A stretch of 64,000 nucleotides of DNA from Pristionchus mayeri (lineage: Eukaryota; Nematoda; Chromadorea; Rhabditida; Neodiplogasteridae). Position 1 is the first letter of the stretch. Every line of letters starts with the position of its first letter. Under the pieces are notes generated by a model that saw nothing but the letters and a program-made list of their open reading frames with translations, was not told the origin of the DNA and ran no database searches. Location of the stretch: positions 22,110,984-22,174,983 of the forward strand of contig BTRK01000005.1 in the NCBI GenBank assembly GCA_036245805.1, written 5' to 3'. The position numbers and the translations under genes are program-made. Shown here piece after piece: positions 58,349-64,000 of this stretch.

Positions 58349-59957
58349 CCAGAGCCGGCTTTTAGGAATTTTCGGGTTTTACATCCGGCTATACCGTAGA
58401 TCAGCTCCCAGATATGCTACCGAGCTGGCATTGGGCTCAAAATGCGTGGAAAAATCTAACGAACAACTTTTATGTTGATAGTGAACCGGTGCGACTACAA
58501 CCTCGGAAAATATGAACGAAAAACTGGAACGACGATTACAAAAAAAAAATCAGGCCATCTCGTTGAGAAACCAAACAGTGAATTTTATTGCAGATTATGG
58601 AAGATTGAGTCCACACATGCATAGGAAAAAATAGTACTTAGCAATTTTAGGGTGGCTTACGGCCGCTGTATAGCTCCGAATGTCGAAAAAATGAGACGTC
58701 AAATTTTGAAAAATTCTTATTTCGCAGATTTATGATTTTAATCGACCAGTTCAATACATTTCTTACATTTCGCGATCAAATAAGTTATATGAGGCTGAAA
58801 GAGCACGAAATTTTCTCACTTCAAAAATTTCGATTTTCAAAACTCCTCATTTGCTAATTTTCTGCTCATCCAACTAATGGAGTCGCCATCTCTGGACATG
58901 AACTCAAATAGTTCTCAATAGAAGTGACCATCATGAGTACATTCTGCCATTAATCGGCTCTCCAGACGATTCCATTCCCTTGATTTGAATGCTCGAACTT
59001 ACCTGATCGAGGTGTTCGAAATTCAAAATATTTGTATTTAGACTACATTTAAGTCTCTGCTATTTTCAATCACTACAGACGATTTTGAGCTCAAATGAAT
59101 CAGAAAACACTGATATTGGCAACATAGTGATCGTTTAAAAAAATCTCAAAATTTTGAATATTTGAACAATCTTGATAAAAGCTACAATTCCAACATTTTC
59201 CATATATATACAGCTCACAAAATGATTTTTAGTAATTGAAAATAGCCGGGACTCCTTAAAATGTAGTCTAAATATAATTATTTTGAATTTCGAACACCTC
59301 AATCAGGCAAGTTCGAGCATTCAAATCAAGGGAATGGAATCGGCTGGAGCCCATAATGACAGAATGTACTCATGATGGTCACTTCTATTGAGAACTATTT
59401 GAGTTCATGTCCAGAGATGGCGACTCCATTAGTTGGATGAGCAGAAAATTAGCAAATGAGGAGTTTTGAAAATCGAAATTTTTGAAGTGAGAAAATTTCG
59501 TGCTCTTTCAGCGTCATATAACTTATTTGATCGCGAAATGTAAGAAATGTATTGAACTGGTCGATTAAAATCATGAATCTGCGAAATAAGAATTTTTCAA
59601 AATTTGACGTCTCATTTTTTCGACATTCGGAGCTATACAGCGGCCGTAAGCCACCCTAAAATTGCTAAGTACTATTTTTTCCTATGCATGTATGGACTCA
59701 ATCTTCCATAATCTGCAATAAAATTCACTGTTTGGTTTCTCAACGAGATGGCCTGATTTTTTATGTATTCGTCGTTTCAGTTTTTCGTTCATATTTTCCG
59801 AAGTTGCAGTCCTACGGTTTCACTTTCAACATTAAAGTTGTTCGTTAGATTTTTCCACGCATTTTGAGCCCAATGCCAGCTCGGTAGCACATCTGGGAGC
59901 TGAAATACGGTATAGCCGGAAGTAAAACCGGAAAATTCCTAAATGACGGTTCTGGGC
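58349..59957. mobile_element. GGTCCCAGA-family foldback N
   Basis: Ends CCAGAGCCGGCTTTTAGGAA and inverse; 700-bp arms (58349-59090 and 59230-59957) around a short AT-rich loop. It is a free-standing relative of the elements at the centres of P1 and P2. Confidence 0.8.
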
Positions 59958-60636
59958 CCTGTGACCTAGATTTTTCGAAAAGTTGGCCCTAGTGTATGCT
60001 ACCACCATAAAATAAACCAAAACAAAAAATAAAAGTTGGAAATTGTTCCCGCCCACCTCCGTTGACTCGTGATACCTGTGATATTTCTACAACCGGGGGA
60101 GAAGCGAGGATGAATTTGGTATAGAACCGGGCTTGTGAACGCTAATTACCGCACACAAAATATTCACGTTTCAAACCTCTCGGGAAAATCGGTCTTGATC
60201 AGGGTTGCACCGCACATGTTTTGAGGTCGATTCTACGACTAATTATTGATTTTCTGATTTTATTAGTATTGCATTTCTACTAGTCTCTTTTATGTCTATC
60301 AGTTTCAGAAATAATAATATAGGCCAATTTTAAGGGTGTTGGGTAACTTTTTTTCCCGATTTCTCGGCTCGCCGTGAACAAACCGACCTGTTTTCCGACG
60401 TTAATTGACTTATTTATTATATACACAATTTATCTCCACCATCTGCAACCATCTATGATGAAATCCCCGTCTGATTCGTCTGATTCGCCCAATATCTTTT
60501 AATAAACATTTTGTGTTTACACAAAAAAATGGTGGTAAGACATTTCGAAAAAAGCATTTCGAACTAGGACGTTTCGCACAATTTTCGTGAATTTTCATGA
60601 GCGCGCACACCACTTTGGAAGCTATTTTCGCATAAT
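59958..60636. other. Spacer in STOML2 intron 6
   Basis: Contains CCCACCTCCGTTGACTCGTG (60051), similar to 11771 and 33305, and GGGGGAGAAGCGAGGATGAA (60096), similar to 10758. No gene or complete element was resolved. Confidence 0.45.
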
Positions 60637-61637
60637 TTAAGAGTCGGTCCGCGAGAAAACGTAAGAACTGGCCGGATGAGTTTTTGCACTTATTCCAAAT
60701 ATGCTACTAATCAATAAGGCATACCAAATACTGATCGCAGGTGGAGTATGACAGCTCCAGACCAACTTTCCGAAAAGTGGTCGTCAGGAAACTTTTTTCG
60801 ACCAAAATTTTTTCTTCGGTTTTAATAGCTTATTGTATGTAGTTTTACGTGAAAATGACGAATTTCATAGTGGCGAATTGCAGAAACGTCGTTTTTGCTT
60901 TCCAAAGTGTAAAAAAACTCAAAAATCGGCCCATTTTGGTGGTTTTTCAAAGTTTCTGAAAAACATTCCTATAGAATACAAGAACTTTTTTCGATGAAAA
61001 ATACTTAACAGGTGGTAACACGTCTGGTATATAATTTTGAGCCAATTTCAGGAGCACTTTTTTGGGAATTTCATCTCAAAACTTGGCAGGCATACTTTTC
61101 ATTTTTGGCCACCTCAACCCTGCAATTTATTGAGATTTCAAGGCGAATCATTTCTAATCTTTCCTGGATTAGTATTTCTACCCATATTATTTACATTTAA
61201 ACCATCGGTGACTTTCAGTATTGCTTAACTTTTCAATTCATCCACCGAAATCGATTACTGGTTTTTACATGTTTTGACCCTGTGTTTTGGCAAGGTTATC
61301 TGAAAATCAGAAGGCTCAACTTCGGGACTATGTAAGTACATGTGAAATATGCGAATAGAAATGTGTTGGATTGGGTTAGGAACCATCAGCTCATCATTGT
61401 TGCTAGTTTCAGCACAATATGTGCTCAATTAATGCCAAAGTCACATTAATTCGTATCGAAAGATGACTCAAACATACTTTTTATGAGCTCTACTATAAAA
61501 ATCGGACTCTACGCGTGGAAATACATCATAATTTGTCGTCTTCATCATTCTGTAATTTCGACTTTTTCACCCTCACATGGTGAAAAATATGGAAAATATT
61601 TTTTTCAAGTATTTACATTCTAAAACACGTTTGCTGA
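60637..61637. mobile_element. Element G copy outside the palindromes
   Basis: Starts after TTTAA with GAGTCGGTCCGCGAGAAAAC and follows 21831-22440, then 8800-9350, with scattered differences (a few percent). It holds one half of the foldback and ends at CACGTTTGCTGAT, followed by TTTAA. Confidence 0.75.
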
Positions 61638-62473
61638 TTTTAACATCAGTCAAGAATAGTCAGATGCACATTTTGAGTGCAAAACATAACAAGGTTTCAG
61701 GGGAAACAGTTTGTATATTGTTTTGTGTCCCAGCCCCGGTCTCGGTGTCATTTGCATCGATTCCAGTTACAGTGAACTTCGTCTTCAGGCAATTAACGAA
61801 TGCAGCTTAGGCAGGGAGTATGATCGGGATGTGAACGGAAGATTTCTCATAGAGTCTCTTCCGTTGTTGTCAAGAGTGCACTTGGATTCCTCTGGCTGAT
61901 GGCTGCGAATGCACTCTTCTTGTTTCGACAGTAACACGGCAATTTATTTCTCGACATCCCGTTGAAAGTCATGGTCCCTTTTCTGATCAAAAAATGGTGC
62001 GGCACGTTCGGTCATTTCTATGCTTAATGGCACGGTTTACACCCCTTATTTACGGTTCTGTATTTCACGGCTATAAATGTAGTGATGTGCTTGGTTCGTA
62101 AACTTCGCACTTTCACACAAGTCAATCAAAATTCCGGAAACCGTATAGCTCTAGTACAGTATTTTGAAAGAAACGGTAGAAAAGCTACAGACTATCAGGC
62201 AAGATTTTCAAAAAATTACTGTACCGCAGGAAACCATCATGGGCTGTGCAAATGAATTTTACAGTACATGTTAGCATTCCAATGTTAGCATGTTAGCAAT
62301 TTTACATTCCAAGCGCTTTTCTCCTGAGAGCTAACAGGACGTTGTCGAGCCTGTGTCGTACAATTTCATCTTGATTGAATACCTAGTGTAAAAGTTGCAA
62401 ACCGGTAAAGTAGTGGGCGATGGCTTGTGATCGATACTGTGCCTGGAGCACATGAAACATAAATTATGTTTAG
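61638..62473. other. End of STOML2 intron 6
   Basis: No element recognised apart from an inverted MITE end (CTGAGAGCTAACAGGA, 62323). It ends in the acceptor ATTATGTTTAG used by exon 7. Confidence 0.5.
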
Positions 62474-62543
62474 GAGATATGGCGATGCCGGAGACAGTCG
62501 CCAATGCGATGCAGCTGCAAGTCGAAGCAGAGAGAAAGAAACG
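62474..62543 (+). CDS. STOML2: Stomatin-like protein 2, exon 7
   Basis: After the acceptor TTTAG the frame, completed by the last base of exon 6, reads RDMAMPETVANAMQLQVEAE then RKKR, matching the DI.VP..V.E.MQMQVEAERRKR motif that follows the SPFH core. Donor CG|GTAATT splits the next Arg codon. It lies 10.3 kb after exon 6 but in perfect phase. The coding sequence continues beyond the window; no later exon is visible in 62544-64000. Confidence 0.9.
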
Positions 62544-62962
62544 GTAATTTTCATCACCTAGTTCATGTTTGGGGACCAGAGATGAAATAGCTACCGTAGG
62601 ATTCATGGCCTAGTGGTCTGAGGCATTTTGGAAACATGGTAGGAAGTGTGAGGTTTAGTTTGATGCCCACCTAGCGCAAACACCTTTGCCAAGCTTACAT
62701 GGGAGTGGTCGGAAGTCACATATCCCAATCCTCTTCCTGCTTCTCACAAGGAATGGTCGCGAAGTGTCCATCAGCTTTCGGATAATGAAGTATACCATTC
62801 GAAAGTGCCCGGACTGAGCTATCGATTCAGCGCTTCAGAAGTTGCCAAAGCCCCCAGAGCAGTCCAGGAAGTCGATAAATAGAATTCGGGGTATGAGAGG
62901 AGCCTCCGCATGCGCCGAGAGGGGGCATCTCATGTACTGAGACAAGACGCCTCTTTCCAACT

Positions 62963-63031
62963 GCGTGTAGCCTAATGGATAGCGTGTCTGGCTATCGCCC
63001 TGCGCTTTTGGGTTCGATCCCAGCTGGTGCT
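62963..63031 (+). repeat. tRNA-Arg-like module
   Basis: GTAGCCTAATGGATAGCGTG resembles the A-box region of eukaryotic tRNA-Arg; GGGTTCGATCCCAGC is a B box; TTTTTT follows at 63035. The T-loop has one base too few for a good stem, so a functional tRNA is unlikely. Confidence 0.6.
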
Positions 63032-63288
63032 CAACTTTTTTGTCGCTTTTAAAGAACGATTTATCAACAAAAGAACGGTTAAGAACGGTGATGTAACAAT
63101 ATCAAATCGGCTAGGTAACTAGAACAACATATCTGCAATAAATTATCAACGATGATAATTGGTGAAGAAGCAGGCGCAGTACTCAACGTTACAATTAGCG
63201 CATAAGATGAAGGAAGGGAATTGACAGTTAGGACTTTTAGGACAGGTACTCAAGTTGATAAATCATTCTTAAAAGCGGCAAAAAAAAT

Positions 63289-63360
63289 TGAGCACCAGCT
63301 GGGATCGAACCCAAAAACGCAGTGAGATAGCCAGACACGCTATCCATTAGGCTACACGCA
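63289..63360 (-). repeat. tRNA-Arg-like module, inverted partner
   Basis: Minus-strand copy of 62963-63031 in the other arm of foldback R, with the same A box (GTAGCCTAATGGATAGCGTG) and B box, differing at several bases in the anticodon region. Confidence 0.6.
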
Positions 63361-63503
63361 GTTGGAAAGAGGCGTCTTGTCTCAGTACATGAGATGCCCC
63401 CTCTCGGCGCATGCGGAGGCTCCTCTCATACCCCGAATTCTATTTATCGACTTCCTGGACTGCTCTGGGGGCTTTGGCAACTTTTGAAGCGCTGAATCGA
63501 TAG

Positions 63504-64000
63504 TAGACTCTGCTAAACGAGAGGTGAGAGGCTCTCGGCGAGATCATTCGTCAAAAACTGCTCTCGTTGAACGGTCAACTCTCGAAATGAATTTAAATGT
63601 GAGAGTCACTCTCGACGAGAGCTCTCGCAAGACAGTCAAATTAGTTAGTCTCGGCGAGAGGGCGAGTGGTCTCGCGAAAGTCATTCATTTCTTCCAGTTA
63701 TTGAGCACGAGAGTGGTTGGCGCAGATCATGGCGCTTCGCTCAGTTATAACAGTTTTACTAGTTTATCTTGGGTGTCCTTTCCCAAAAATCGATCTGGCA
63801 GAGTGGATAACGGGTCAGACGCGCAGTGAGTCGCTGGTTCGAATTCAACTTTAAGGTTTTGCAAAAAAACTCTTCATTAATTTTTGCTCACTCAGTCTTA
63901 GGCTTGGCCCCCTAGGCAGTTAACCTCGACTAGTCGCAATGAGGAGAATCACTAGATGTTCATGACAATCAGCACATCTTTACTTTTCTGATTTTTACTC
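63504..64000. mobile_element. hAT-type MITE, second copy, cut by the window end
   Basis: Begins TAGACTCTGCTAAACGAGAG and matches the reverse complement of 58238 down to about 57740, base for base over the 101-codon frame at 63524-63829. The tRNA-like module is at 63790-63845, plus strand. The other end is outside the window. Confidence 0.85.

Larger units (their letters stand above)
62819..63503. mobile_element. Foldback R with tRNA-Arg-like arms
   Basis: 62819-63067 pairs with 63254-63503 (CTATCGATTCAGCGCTTC at the ends), loop 63068-63253. Each arm contains a tRNA-like module. The right end abuts the hAT MITE at 63504. Confidence 0.8.

Noticed and set aside
2380..63360. Functional tRNA genes at the A-box/B-box modules
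   Set aside because: T and acceptor stems do not close properly, modules sit in inverted arms of repeats, and copies differ in the anticodon region. tRNA-derived repeats fit better.

Overview
The window looks like a TE-rich piece of a small metazoan nuclear genome, most probably a nematode. It is AT-rich, with GT-AG introns and no bacterial-style gene packing. The only host genes I recognise are eukaryotic and intron-rich. Two were rebuilt exon by exon: a CAAX prenyl protease of the Ste24/ZMPSTE24/FACE-1 family on the minus strand, and a stomatin-like protein 2 (STOML2/STL-1, SPFH family) on the plus strand. Their first exons lie head to head about 1.7 kb apart (46200 and 47876). The nematode call rests on short introns (44-56 nt), a possible GC-AG intron, residue choices in the STOML2 protein, and Helitron, mariner and CR1-like LINE remnants; it is an inference.

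The architecture is dominated by two giant inverted repeats. Palindrome P1 has arms 923-15904 and 16160-29985 with a 255-bp loop. Palindrome P2 has arms 29986-36811 and 37209-44858 with a 397-bp loop. P1 ends and P2 begins on adjacent bases (29985/29986). Arms are close to identical but differ by whole mobile-element insertions, so one arm shows the empty site for an insertion in the other. Each palindrome is centred on a foldback element of the same terminal-repeat family (start GGTCCCAGAgCCGgCTTTTA). Inside the arms are palindromes within palindromes: Tc1-like, hAT-like and TTAA/TTAT-flanked foldback elements, solo LTRs and tiny Helitrons.

The protease gene is threaded through this structure. 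Exon 1 is outside the palindromes (46200-46057), exons 2-7 are in the right arm of P2 (41920-40737) and exons 8-9 are in the left arm of P1 (7924-7501), all minus strand, in order and in phase. The intron between exons 7 and 8 would be 32.8 kb and contains antisense copies of exons 2-7 (32100-33283) and 8-9 (24142-24565). The plus-strand copies lack exon 1 and are in the wrong order, so they are exon duplicates rather than a second gene.

STOML2 runs rightwards from 47876 and leaves the window unfinished; seven exons end at 62543. Its introns are filled with MITEs, a minisatellite, a tRNA-like repeat, a broken CR1-like LINE, a Helitron and several foldback elements; intron 6 alone is 10.3 kb. 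The left edge (1-631) and 55675-56042 hold 3' fragments of another LINE. Several foldback families carry tRNA-like A-box/B-box modules followed by T-runs. The giant palindromes could be real or an assembly/amplification artefact; reads spanning 15.9-16.2 kb, 29.98 kb and 36.8-37.2 kb would decide.
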